The notes under the pieces were generated by a model. It searched no databases. It was not told the origin of the DNA and worked only from the letters and a program-made list of their open reading frames with translations. Position numbers and translations under genes: made by a program. Of a stretch of DNA of 35,844 nt, positions 23,626-31,549 are shown piece by piece. Source of the DNA: an uncultured Bacteroidales bacterium (GTDB taxonomy: Bacteria > Bacteroidota > Bacteroidia > Bacteroidales > UBA932); the NCBI GenBank assembly GCA_949295645.1, contig CASFLY010000091.1, positions 1-35,844 of the forward strand. The letters are read 5' to 3'. The stretch's first letter is position 1, and every line of letters begins with the position of its first letter.

Positions 23626-24669
23626 ATGGAAAGGATAATGGAATGCGTGCCGAACTTCAGCGAAGGTCGGGACAAGGCAAAAATAGGAAAGATAGCGGAG
23701 GCGATCGCCGGGAAGTCCGGCCGGGCGCCGGCGGGCGGGGCGGAGATACTCGACATAGACCCTGGAGAAGCGGCGAACCGCACCGTAATCACGTTCAAGG
23801 GCAGCCCTGAAGCTGTCGTCGAAGCGGCATTCAGAGGCGTCAGGACAGCTGCGGAAGTCATCGACATGCGCCTGCACCACGGGGAACATCCCCGCATCGG
23901 GGCCACGGACGTACTGCCGCTCGTCCCGGTTTCAGGCATCTCGCTGGAAGAATGTGCGGAACTGGCCCGCGGACTTGCCGGCAGGATATTTTCCGAACTC
24001 GGAATCCCATGCTACTGCTACGAAGCCGCCGCCTTCAGACCCGAAAGGAAACGTCTGGAAGTGTGCCGGCACGGAGAATACGAGGCCCTGCCGGCTAAAA
24101 TGGCGGATCCCGGAGAACGCCCGGACTTCTGCCCGGAAACCTTCACGGAAACTGCGGCACGGGCCGGAGCCACTGTGGTCGGCGCCAGGAACTTTCTAAT
24201 AGCCGTGAATTTCAATCTGGACACGGCATCGGCCGGGACGGCATCCGAGATAGCCCGCGACGTCAGGGAAAGCGGACGCATGTCCGTACGTCCGGACGGC
24301 AGCAGGGTGCGGATTCCGGGAATTCTGAAAGGGTGCAAGGCCATAGGCTGGTACATAGAGGAGTACGGCATCGCCCAGGTCTCCATGAACATCACGGACA
24401 TCTCCGCCACTCCCCTCCACAAGGCCTTCACGGAAGTCTCAAGGGCAGCACAGGCACATGGGACCAGGGTCACCGGTACGGAAATCATCGGCCTTGTCCC
24501 CCGGCAATGTCTCATAGATGCCGGCCGACATTTTCTGGCGTCGTATGAGAACTTTCCGCCACTGACGGAAAACGGCCCCGAGTCGGAACGCATCCTCCTC
24601 GAAGCCGCCGTAAGATACATGTCATTGGACGATCTGCGCCCCTTCGACCTGTCGGCAAAACTGCTGTGA
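23626..24669 (+). CDS. ftcD: Glutamate formimidoyltransferase
   Basis: 347 residues, slightly longer than the roughly 300 usual for stand-alone enzymes. It transfers the formimino group between N-formimino-L-glutamate and tetrahydrofolate, in the cytoplasm, in histidine breakdown. The N-terminus MERIMECVPNFSEGRD and the block HHGEHPRIGATDVLPLVP (about 84-101), with the active-site His region, are characteristic; IGLVPRQCLIDAGRHFL lies near the C-terminus. It has no fused cyclodeaminase domain. The start is seven bases after the sulfatase stop with AGGA just upstream, so the two are probably co-transcribed. No hutH, hutU, hutI or cyclodeaminase gene is present nearby. It converges with the next gene, with only 12 bases between stops. 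Confidence 0.92.
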   Translation: MERIMECVPNFSEGRDKAKIGKIAEAIAGKSGRAPAGGAEILDIDPGEAANRTVITFKGSPEAVVEAAFRGVRTAAEVIDMRLHHGEHPRIGATDVLPLVPVSGISLEECAELARGLAGRIFSELGIPCYCYEAAAFRPERKRLEVCRHGEYEALPAKMADPGERPDFCPETFTETAARAGATVVGARNFLIAVNFNLDTASAGTASEIARDVRESGRMSVRPDGSRVRIPGILKGCKAIGWYIEEYGIAQVSMNITDISATPLHKAFTEVSRAAQAHGTRVTGTEIIGLVPRQCLIDAGRHFLASYENFPPLTENGPESERILLEAAVRYMSLDDLRPFDLSAKLL

Positions 24670-24681
24670 CGCCAGTTCTGC

Positions 24682-25809
24682 TCAGTCGTTGACCTCTATG
24701 CCGCCCTGGTCGATCAGCACGAGCTGGAGGCTGCCCTGGTACAGGGTCAGGACGCCGGTGGCGTTTATCGTCTTTTTCACGCCGTTCACTCCTTCCCTGA
24801 CCTCTTCCGGGATTTCAAGGTCGGCAAAACGGCTGTAGCCGCTGGTCCGGATCTGTATCTCGGTCCCGTTCGGCATGGTGAAATACTGGCTCACGCTTGC
24901 CGGAGAGGCATACCTCATCATCACGGACTTGTTCTCCGGATCGCCGACTGCCCCGTAATTCTGGTCATTGCCGTTCCCGAGCAGGACGTCATCCCAGTCC
25001 CCTGCAGCCAGATGCTCCTTTACATTCTGCTCGCTCATGGCCCAGGTGACAATGTTGTAGTTGTCCGGCTCTTCGCCGTCATCGGTGGAAAGGAAGACCC
25101 TGTTCGATGAACGGTCCCCGTCCACGTTCGAATTCACATAAAGCAGGGCGAAGATCTCCCCCGTATAAGTCAGGTTATTCAGGGTAATGAGTTTCCCTAT
25201 GTACCCGTTGTCGGCCTGAGTATCATCCCAGTCCGGCAGCCGGCTTTCCTCCACCGCTACCGGCTCCACGGGTTTCCCCGGATTTCCGCGGAATATGTGG
25301 GAATCTATCAGGTACTGCACCTCGATGTAGGAAGTCTCGTATTCTCCTGTAAGGTCTTCATAACCGAGCTGTACCATCCCGTTGCCGTATTTGTTGTACC
25401 TGTCGTCCCGGGTCTTGTAGCCGTACATCCCGAGCCAAAGCCCTTTGCAGTCCACATAAACCGTCTGCCCCGGCTTGTAGTCGTTGTAAAGCCCGGTCTT
25501 GCCCATCTTTATCTCGATGCCTCCTGTCTCGTCCTGGATGTAGAAACTCCGGTAGAAGTTCCCGGCCTGGTCCGAGGTGGAGACCTGTCCGGCTATCACG
25601 ATGTCATCCGTTATCTCCATCGGGTGCTCCGTCCGGTACATGGCGGCCAGCTGCTTTATCGTGTGCGTCGCCTCCATCTCCACCGGAGCGTACGCCTCCG
25701 GCTCCGGATACTGTCCGGTAAAGACCGGGGTAAACTCCTCGCAGGAATTCAATGCCGGCAAAGCCGAGACCATTGCGACAGCCCCTATAATTTCATATGC
25801 TATCTTCAT
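24682..25809 (-). CDS. DUF5689 OB-fold lipoprotein
   Basis: 375 residues. The ATG at 25809 is chosen because AGGA lies about six bases upstream and the signal is good, ending LNSC (Cys23); a GTG eight codons earlier is possible. The region about 45-210 matches DUF5689: TIKQLAAMYRTEH, DIVIAGQVSTSDQAGNFYRS, FYIQDETGGIEIKMG, PGQTVYVDCKGLWLGMYG. This is an OB-type barrel. The rest is beta-rich and unassigned. It is probably anchored in the outer membrane beside the TonB-dependent receptor encoded 101 bases upstream, as an accessory binding protein. OB folds often bind oligonucleotides, and the neighbours include two nucleases, so nucleic-acid fragments are a plausible ligand. No catalytic motif is seen. 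Confidence 0.75.
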   Translation of the reverse strand: MKIAYEIIGAVAMVSALPALNSCEEFTPVFTGQYPEPEAYAPVEMEATHTIKQLAAMYRTEHPMEITDDIVIAGQVSTSDQAGNFYRSFYIQDETGGIEIKMGKTGLYNDYKPGQTVYVDCKGLWLGMYGYKTRDDRYNKYGNGMVQLGYEDLTGEYETSYIEVQYLIDSHIFRGNPGKPVEPVAVEESRLPDWDDTQADNGYIGKLITLNNLTYTGEIFALLYVNSNVDGDRSSNRVFLSTDDGEEPDNYNIVTWAMSEQNVKEHLAAGDWDDVLLGNGNDQNYGAVGDPENKSVMMRYASPASVSQYFTMPNGTEIQIRTSGYSRFADLEIPEEVREGVNGVKKTINATGVLTLYQGSLQLVLIDQGGIEVND

Positions 25810-25910
25810 CTTGTCCTGTATATTATTTTTCACAATCTTCCTTTATCCTGAACAGTCCGTCGGGACCGGCAGTCCGCACATCCGCAGGCTCCGGCCGCCG
25901 CAAACGGGAC

Positions 25911-28900
25911 TCAGAATCTGAAGTACAGATTCAACATATAATTGATACCGCTCATATAGAAATACTTGGAGTCGAACCTGTAGTACCTCGTCCGGCTCTC
26001 GCTGTCGATGAGCCTCGTCTGCTCGTAGCCGCCGGTCTTGACACCCCTGTTGTTCAGGATGTTCTTCACCTCGAGGGAGAATCCGAAATTGTACTTCCTG
26101 TCGATGTACCAGGACTTGCCGATGCTTGCATTCAGCAGGAATACCGGGTCGAACTTCTCCTGAGCTGCCATATACTCTATTTCTTCCGGCGAAAGCCCCA
26201 TATTGTCCTGGATGGTCTTGTTCAGGAACCAGGTGTTGCTGTGCTCTTCTATGGCCCCTGCAGTCATGGTATTGTCCGGCCCGGCCACAGCCGTCATCGT
26301 CCTGTACAGAGGGTTCATATCGAGATAGGAATTCGCGAAATACTGTGCATTCAGTTCGAAGAACCAGTAGGTATTCGTCCTGTAGCGCAGCCCGAGATCG
26401 GCCGCCAGCTGAGGCGTGCTCGGCACATAATGCTTCTGCTCCTTTTCGAGGATATAGTTCCCAGCGGCATCCCTGTCGAACATTTCGACGCCGTCGACCG
26501 TGATTTTCCTGTAGATCGGATGGCTCCTCCAGTAGGTCACAGGCTGGTTGTCTATAATGACTTCAGCGCTGTTGTCGATGGTCTGGGTCATATACGGAGT
26601 GGAAGTGTAGATGTACTCGCCCCAGCTCAGGACGCCCTGAAGGAAGAGATTCTGAAGGTAAAGAGGAATCTCGAAACCGAGCTCTATACCCATGTGCCTC
26701 TGGTCGATGCCTGTCATCGCAAAGTTGGTGAACGAGTTCTGGGAATCGTCGTAGAAACTCATCATGTCGGTCTGGTCCATAATCTTGGTCCAGAAGCCGG
26801 TAAGACGGATGTCGTAGCCGTTGTTGCTGTAGGTATAGTTGATGTCGGCCGACACGGTCTTCGTGGTGGTCAGGTTCGGCACGAGGGTGTTGCGGGTCCT
26901 CGGGGAAATGAACGACTGGTTGAATGTAGGGGCATCGTTGAAATAGCCTGCATTCGCATAGACCCTGTGGCCTCCGCTGAAAAACCAGCCGGCGCCGAGT
27001 TTGGCGGAATAAGTGAAGAAGTCCGCGACATCGGAACGCCCTTTGGAGGTAATAACGTTGCCCTTGCTGTCGTAAGAGGTAAGCACCTTGCCGGTAACCG
27101 GGCTGATGAATTCGCTGCCGTCTTCGTTCAGGCCCGGGAAAAGGCCTTTCCTGTAGACACCGTCCCTCCAGAACTTCGAATAGCCGGCCTCTACCGCCGC
27201 ATAGCCGCGGAACGGACCCTTTTCGAACGAGGCATTGGCCCAGAGCCGTGCATCGCGCACGTTGGCGAAATAATCATAGCCGTACTTGTCGCCTTTGTAG
27301 AGCCTCTGCGCCTGGTTATGGGCCATATAGTAGTCGAGGTCATTCTGGATCATCGCGGCATCCGAAGCGAAGTCGCGCTCGGCGAACTGGTCGATGTTCA
27401 CATAGTAGTCGCCTCCGAGCAGGTCATCAGCCACCTTGTAATATTCGGTCTTGTTCCATCTGTAGTTCAGTCCTCCTGTCAGGGTGAACCAGTCCTTTGC
27501 CCTCCACTTCACGCTGCCGTTCAGGTTCAGGTCGTTCTGATCAGTGCGCCTCTCCTCGATGATGTACTTGGAGCGGCTGAATCCGTCGGCGTCGGTATTG
27601 TTCCAGTTCACATTATAGAGCCTGTCCCAGTTTATATGCCTGGTATTGTTGTAGTCCGTAATCCAGGCCTCGGTCGCCCAGGCGTATTTCTCGTAGCTGT
27701 CCCTCCCGTAATCGTCATTGGCCATGTAGAAATAGCTCGGGAGGTTCCTGTAGTAGTCCGGTCTCGGGTCATAGGTGTCGTACCAGTCGAGGGCCGTATA
27801 GCCGTTCTTTCCCGTCCGGTAGGTCACCGTGGCCGAAGCCTCGAGGTTTTCGAGCGGGGTGGCCGTGTATTTCAGGACGAAGACCGGCTCATGGGTCTTG
27901 CGGACACGGGCGTTGCGGAGCTTCCCGTTCTGATAGCCCCAGTTCGAGTTGTACATGTTGTCCCCGACCAGATCATAGACTTCCTGGGTCGAAGCGTTCT
28001 GCGCTCCCCTCTGCGTCGGTGAAGCGAAAGCCGCGAGACTGAGCCTGTGGACATCCCCGAATTTCTTCTCCACTCCGGCATAGTAGGCGAACGAGCGGTA
28101 GTAGACGCCCTTCACCCAGTCGTTTCCGCCGAGACGCGCAGAAACGTTGAACGCATAGGACCAGCCGTTGTCCAGTTCACCCGAAGCGTATGTGGCCATC
28201 AGCCGCAGGCGGTACAGGGCGCTGTTGGTCAGGGCGCTGAATCTCCAGCCCTTACGCACGTTGGAAGGGGTCGCGAGGATATTCGTCACACCGTTGTACC
28301 CTCCGAAACCATAGTCGTAGACTTCAGTGCCGTTCACAGTTTCCTTGCTTCTCATGGCCTCGTTCAGCCCGCTCCACAGAGACCACGGCGTGTAGCCGGT
28401 AAGCGCGTCGTTCATCCGCACTCCGCTCACATAGACGTCCTGGGACTCACTCGAATAGCCCCTGTTCCTGAATCTGATAGCACTGAAACCGTAGCCGGCG
28501 ATAGTCGTGTATACGTCGTTCCCGTAAAGCAGGGACGGGGCATCGTCGTAGCCCGAATCGTCCATATCGAACTCCATGAAACTGGATTCGTCGAAATTGG
28601 CCAGCCGCTCGGAAGACACCAGCGAGACGAAAATCAGATCCCGGACGAAACCTTCCACAGAGACATTCACCTGCGTTCCCGTAAATCCGGGAGCCGTCAC
28701 CGACAGGCGGTAGGTGCCGTTTTCCAGCCCCTCGAAAATGAAGGATCCGTCAGGGCCCGCCGTGCCTCCGGCAATGTGTTCGTCGCCGCAGTACAGTTCT
28801 ATGGCAGCCCCGGGAACCGGCACACGGCCGTTCCTGTCCACGACGGTTCCCCTGACCCCGCCCTCGCTTCCGAGTACGGGCACCTTGTACCATTCTATCC

Positions 28901-29000
28901 TGCCGCCGTATGTGGGCTTCCGGTCGTTCTGCTGTGCATCCGCTGCCGCCGGCAGAAAGAAAACCGCAGCCAAAAGTATCGACAATAATTTGCTGTTCAT
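25911..29000 (-). CDS. TonB-dependent receptor without SusD partner
   Basis: 1029 residues. The signal peptide MNSKLLSILLAAVFFLPAAA is followed by a carboxypeptidase regulatory-like domain (about 48-120: VRGTVVDRNGRVPVPGAAIE). A plug and a large aromatic-rich barrel end in LNLYFRF. It lacks the SusC plug wording (no YIIDGVP block), and no SusD gene is adjacent, so it is a separate class of transporter. Its substrate must be judged from context: a DUF5689 lipoprotein downstream, and an EEP nuclease, a DNA/RNA endonuclease and an OB-fold/BACON lipoprotein upstream, all co-directional. Import of nucleotides, nucleosides or oligonucleotides is the leading idea; phosphate or metal complexes remain possible. 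Confidence 0.85.
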   Translation of the reverse strand: MNSKLLSILLAAVFFLPAAADAQQNDRKPTYGGRIEWYKVPVLGSEGGVRGTVVDRNGRVPVPGAAIELYCGDEHIAGGTAGPDGSFIFEGLENGTYRLSVTAPGFTGTQVNVSVEGFVRDLIFVSLVSSERLANFDESSFMEFDMDDSGYDDAPSLLYGNDVYTTIAGYGFSAIRFRNRGYSSESQDVYVSGVRMNDALTGYTPWSLWSGLNEAMRSKETVNGTEVYDYGFGGYNGVTNILATPSNVRKGWRFSALTNSALYRLRLMATYASGELDNGWSYAFNVSARLGGNDWVKGVYYRSFAYYAGVEKKFGDVHRLSLAAFASPTQRGAQNASTQEVYDLVGDNMYNSNWGYQNGKLRNARVRKTHEPVFVLKYTATPLENLEASATVTYRTGKNGYTALDWYDTYDPRPDYYRNLPSYFYMANDDYGRDSYEKYAWATEAWITDYNNTRHINWDRLYNVNWNNTDADGFSRSKYIIEERRTDQNDLNLNGSVKWRAKDWFTLTGGLNYRWNKTEYYKVADDLLGGDYYVNIDQFAERDFASDAAMIQNDLDYYMAHNQAQRLYKGDKYGYDYFANVRDARLWANASFEKGPFRGYAAVEAGYSKFWRDGVYRKGLFPGLNEDGSEFISPVTGKVLTSYDSKGNVITSKGRSDVADFFTYSAKLGAGWFFSGGHRVYANAGYFNDAPTFNQSFISPRTRNTLVPNLTTTKTVSADINYTYSNNGYDIRLTGFWTKIMDQTDMMSFYDDSQNSFTNFAMTGIDQRHMGIELGFEIPLYLQNLFLQGVLSWGEYIYTSTPYMTQTIDNSAEVIIDNQPVTYWRSHPIYRKITVDGVEMFDRDAAGNYILEKEQKHYVPSTPQLAADLGLRYRTNTYWFFELNAQYFANSYLDMNPLYRTMTAVAGPDNTMTAGAIEEHSNTWFLNKTIQDNMGLSPEEIEYMAAQEKFDPVFLLNASIGKSWYIDRKYNFGFSLEVKNILNNRGVKTGGYEQTRLIDSESRTRYYRFDSKYFYMSGINYMLNLYFRF

Positions 29001-29047
29001 TTAGTTGTTGTTTTAATGGTTGTACAATGCCGTCGTCATCACGGGCC

Positions 29048-29138
29048 TGCAACGGCCTCCGGTACCGGCAGTGTCCTGCATTGCCTCCGGCTGACGGGGC
29101 TGCAATGTTTCCGGTTTACGTGGCCGCATTGCCTCCGG
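29048..29138. repeat. Four-copy short repeat between the EEP and receptor genes
   Basis: Copies of a TGCATTGCCTCCGG-like unit start at 29048, 29077, 29101 and 29125, with steps of 29, 24 and 24 bases. The last copy ends two bases before the EEP stop codon. On the minus strand the core reads CCGGAGGCAATG. It may be a tandem-duplicated spacer or a set of binding sites. In one alternative frame it encodes RPEAM/KPETL/QPEAM repeats, but that frame has no credible start. Confidence 0.55.
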
Positions 29139-29140
29139 TC

Positions 29141-30220
29141 TCAGTCGGCCTTTTCCAGGACTATGTAGGTCGGCAGATGGTCGCTGTAGCCTCCTATGAA
29201 CGCCCCGTATGAAAACGTCCTGAACGGATAGCCCTTGTACTGTCCGCGCTGCGAAATCATAAACGGCTTCTTGTAGATGACCCCGTAGAAGCCCTTTTTC
29301 CCAACAGGCCTGATTTTCATCCCGCCGTCCGGAGCATTCAGCAGGGTCTCGTTCACGAGTATCACGTCGTAGATGTTCCACGTCCCCTGGTAGCCTAGAG
29401 AGCCGTAACCGGCCTTGAGCATCGAGATGAACGGAGAGAAATAGTCATCCTTCCCCACCTGCTCCGGCTTCTCCTTCCCGTGCATATATTCAGTCATGCT
29501 GACATCTGTCGGATTGTCATTCATATCCCCCATCACCACGATTTTTATCCCCGGATGCTTCTCCGCCATTTTCCGCGCATGGCCGTAGATGATTTCAGCC
29601 CCGCGGCTCCTCAGATCCCAGCCTTTCCCGCCGATGCGCGACGGCAGGTGGGCCACATAGAAAGCGAACTCCTCCCCGTCCAGAAGGCCGTGGGCCATAA
29701 GTATGTCCCTCGTCTTGAAGCCCTCGCGGTCTTCGGCCGACATCGCGAATCCGATGGTTTCACTGTTGAAGTCGAACGGTACGGACTCGCTGTCTATCAG
29801 CGTGAAATGATCCGGCCTGTACAGCAGGCCCACGTCCACACCTCTCACGTCCGGGCTGTCGTAATGCACTATCTGATAGTTCGCATCCGCTATTTCCGGC
29901 TGGCTCACAAGGTCTTCCAGCACAAGCCGGTTTTCTATTTCGCTCACTCCGAGCACGGAATGGAAGCGCCCGTTCGTTTCGGCCATAGACCTTATGACCG
30001 TCGCCATGTTGTGCAGCTTTTTCAGGTATTTTTCCTCTGTCCATTTGTTCGCCCCGTCCGGCAGGAACTCCTCATCGTTTTTTACCGGATCGTCATAGAT
30101 ATCGAACAGGTTTTCAAGATTGTAGAACCCGACTACGAATGTTTTCGGACGTCCGTCCCGGGCGATTGCCGCAGATACGGAAACGAGAAGGACGACAAGA
30201 AAAAGTGTAAATTTTTTCAT
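29141..30220 (-). CDS. Secreted DNase I-like endonuclease/exonuclease/phosphatase
   Basis: 359 residues. MKKFTLFLVVLLVSVSAAIA is a signal peptide without a lipobox, so the enzyme should be periplasmic or released. The EEP fold motifs are complete: FYNLENLFD (Asn34), GVSEIEN (metal ligand Glu94), VDVGLLYRP, AHLPSRIGG (His191), VMGDMNDNP (Asp232, Asn234) and terminal YSDHLP (His348). Members cleave phosphodiester bonds in DNA or RNA or act as phosphatases on small substrates; sequence alone does not choose. It follows the endonuclease lipoprotein gene by 22 bases and precedes the TonB-dependent receptor, so an operon role in nucleic-acid degradation is likely. Confidence 0.88.
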   Translation of the reverse strand: MKKFTLFLVVLLVSVSAAIARDGRPKTFVVGFYNLENLFDIYDDPVKNDEEFLPDGANKWTEEKYLKKLHNMATVIRSMAETNGRFHSVLGVSEIENRLVLEDLVSQPEIADANYQIVHYDSPDVRGVDVGLLYRPDHFTLIDSESVPFDFNSETIGFAMSAEDREGFKTRDILMAHGLLDGEEFAFYVAHLPSRIGGKGWDLRSRGAEIIYGHARKMAEKHPGIKIVVMGDMNDNPTDVSMTEYMHGKEKPEQVGKDDYFSPFISMLKAGYGSLGYQGTWNIYDVILVNETLLNAPDGGMKIRPVGKKGFYGVIYKKPFMISQRGQYKGYPFRTFSYGAFIGGYSDHLPTYIVLEKAD

Positions 30221-30242
30221 TTGCGAACAATAAGATTTTCAG

Positions 30243-31397
30243 TTAATTCAGCCCCCACAGACTGCTATAGTCCTTCGGATCCTGAGCCTCCACGGCCGCA
30301 GCCTCGGCCGCGGAACCGATTCTTGCAGGCAGGTTTACGAAAAAGTCGATGCCGGTCTTTTCTTCAAGATCGTCGATGGACATGCTTTCTTCGGCCGTAA
30401 TGGAGCCGTAGCTTCTGTGCTCGACATAGAACGCGGCGCCCATATACCTGGAACTGTACGTGGAATGGCTGTTGTACCACAGCAGCGCCTTGAAATAGCC
30501 CACAGGAACAGTGACCGCCTTACCGTCATTGTCATAAGCCTTTTTCGTACTTCCCTCTATGACGCATCCCGTCACGACGTACAAGGTGTCGGCAGTCTTG
30601 GACCAGCCGCGGACCTTTTCCTCCAGACCGGCCCAGGCCGGGGAGTTGAGCGACTGAAGCTGGGGTGTCATATTGGTAAAATAGAAAGTCGAAGGGTTCG
30701 AACCACCCGCATATCTGTCCGCAGACGGCAGCTGGTGTCCGCGCGAATAGCCCCCGCTGAATCCGTTGAAAAGGACAGGCTGGTCTTCCTTCGGCACTTC
30801 AGGGTCATAGCCCCAGTCATCCGTCCGTTTCCCGTCACCGATCAGGCCTGCATTCAGCGGATAGGCTACCCAGTGCGCCACAAGGTTTTCCCTGTCCCAG
30901 AGAAAGGAATAGTTCCGGATTCTTTTCCCGGCAACGGTCATGTCGTGCGAATAGAACCGGCAGATTTCGTCCTGCTCCAATTTCGGAAGTTCGAGCCATT
31001 TCGGATCCGCTGCCGGCAGGTCCGTGGAAGACTGTCCCTGCTGCGTGAAAGTCACCGCATAGTCATGATCCGAAGTCGTGAGGATGATTCTGAGCGAACG
31101 GCTGTCTTCCGACGGATTCTCCCCGTATGTCAGGATAATGCCCGACTTGCTGCCCCGCCCCGAGGTGGAGGTCAGCGACGCCCAAGGTTCCGCCCCGTCC
31201 ATATAATAAAGGGAAAGCAGCCATTTCCCCGACGCCTTTACCGAAACTGTCCTGTATCCCGCCTCGCAGGACACCGATTTTTCCGACACGCTGACATCCG
31301 GAGTCACCCCCATGTCCTCGCACGAGACCACCCCCGGCACAGCCATCATCAGCATCGCGCCTGCCGCCAAAGCCTTCATTACAGAGAAACGGAACAT
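30243..31397 (-). CDS. BACON-domain lipoprotein with DNA/RNA non-specific endonuclease domain
   Basis: 384 residues. The lipoprotein signal ends GVVSC (Cys26). A BACON-type Ig domain covers about 33-122 (VSEKSVSCEAGYRTVSVKAS ... DYAVTFTQQG). The catalytic part (about 145-375) is of the NucA/Serratia nuclease type: SRGHQLPSADR with general-base His221, then FTNMTPQLQSLN with metal-region Asn242 and Asn251, and VPVGYFKALLW. The common DRGH reads SRGH here; the Asp is replaced by Ser. It should sit on the surface and cut DNA or RNA without sequence preference. An alternative start at 31379 would shorten the n-region. It is followed closely by the EEP nuclease gene. Confidence 0.88.
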   Translation of the reverse strand: MFRFSVMKALAAGAMLMMAVPGVVSCEDMGVTPDVSVSEKSVSCEAGYRTVSVKASGKWLLSLYYMDGAEPWASLTSTSGRGSKSGIILTYGENPSEDSRSLRIILTTSDHDYAVTFTQQGQSSTDLPAADPKWLELPKLEQDEICRFYSHDMTVAGKRIRNYSFLWDRENLVAHWVAYPLNAGLIGDGKRTDDWGYDPEVPKEDQPVLFNGFSGGYSRGHQLPSADRYAGGSNPSTFYFTNMTPQLQSLNSPAWAGLEEKVRGWSKTADTLYVVTGCVIEGSTKKAYDNDGKAVTVPVGYFKALLWYNSHSTYSSRYMGAAFYVEHRSYGSITAEESMSIDDLEEKTGIDFFVNLPARIGSAAEAAAVEAQDPKDYSSLWGLN

Positions 31398-31426
31398 TTT
31401 TCGTTAAGTTATGAATTTTGGGAAAG

Positions 31427-31457
31427 AAAGGGATGCCCCGGGCGGGGCGATCCCTTT
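31427..31457 (-). terminator. Hairpin between the OB-fold lipoprotein and endonuclease genes
   Basis: On the minus strand AAAGGGATCGCCCC pairs with GGGGCATCCCTTT (one-base bulge) around a short loop, and CTTTCCC follows. It lies about 90 bases after the lipoprotein stop and 30 bases before the endonuclease start. It may terminate part of the transcription and so reduce the nuclease genes relative to the abundant surface protein. No convincing new promoter is visible after it. Confidence 0.6.
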
Positions 31458-31549
31458 AATAGTTTTATACTTCACACTTATATACTTTTAAGATTTAGCC
31501 ACATAGACTGAGTGACAAGATCTTAAAATTTACAGGATTTCTTATAAAA

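Noticed and set aside
25797-28022. 741-codon open frame on the plus strand
   Set aside because: It lies wholly antisense to the TonB-dependent receptor and its neighbour, has low-complexity Val/Arg/His/Gly-rich content, no recognisable domain and no start signal. It is a by-product of G+C-rich codons on the other strand.
29013-29381. 122-codon minus-strand frame containing RPEAM/KPETL/QPEAM repeats
   Set aside because: The frame is out of phase with the EEP gene it overlaps. The peptide repeats simply follow from the four DNA repeats at 29048-29138, and no credible start exists.
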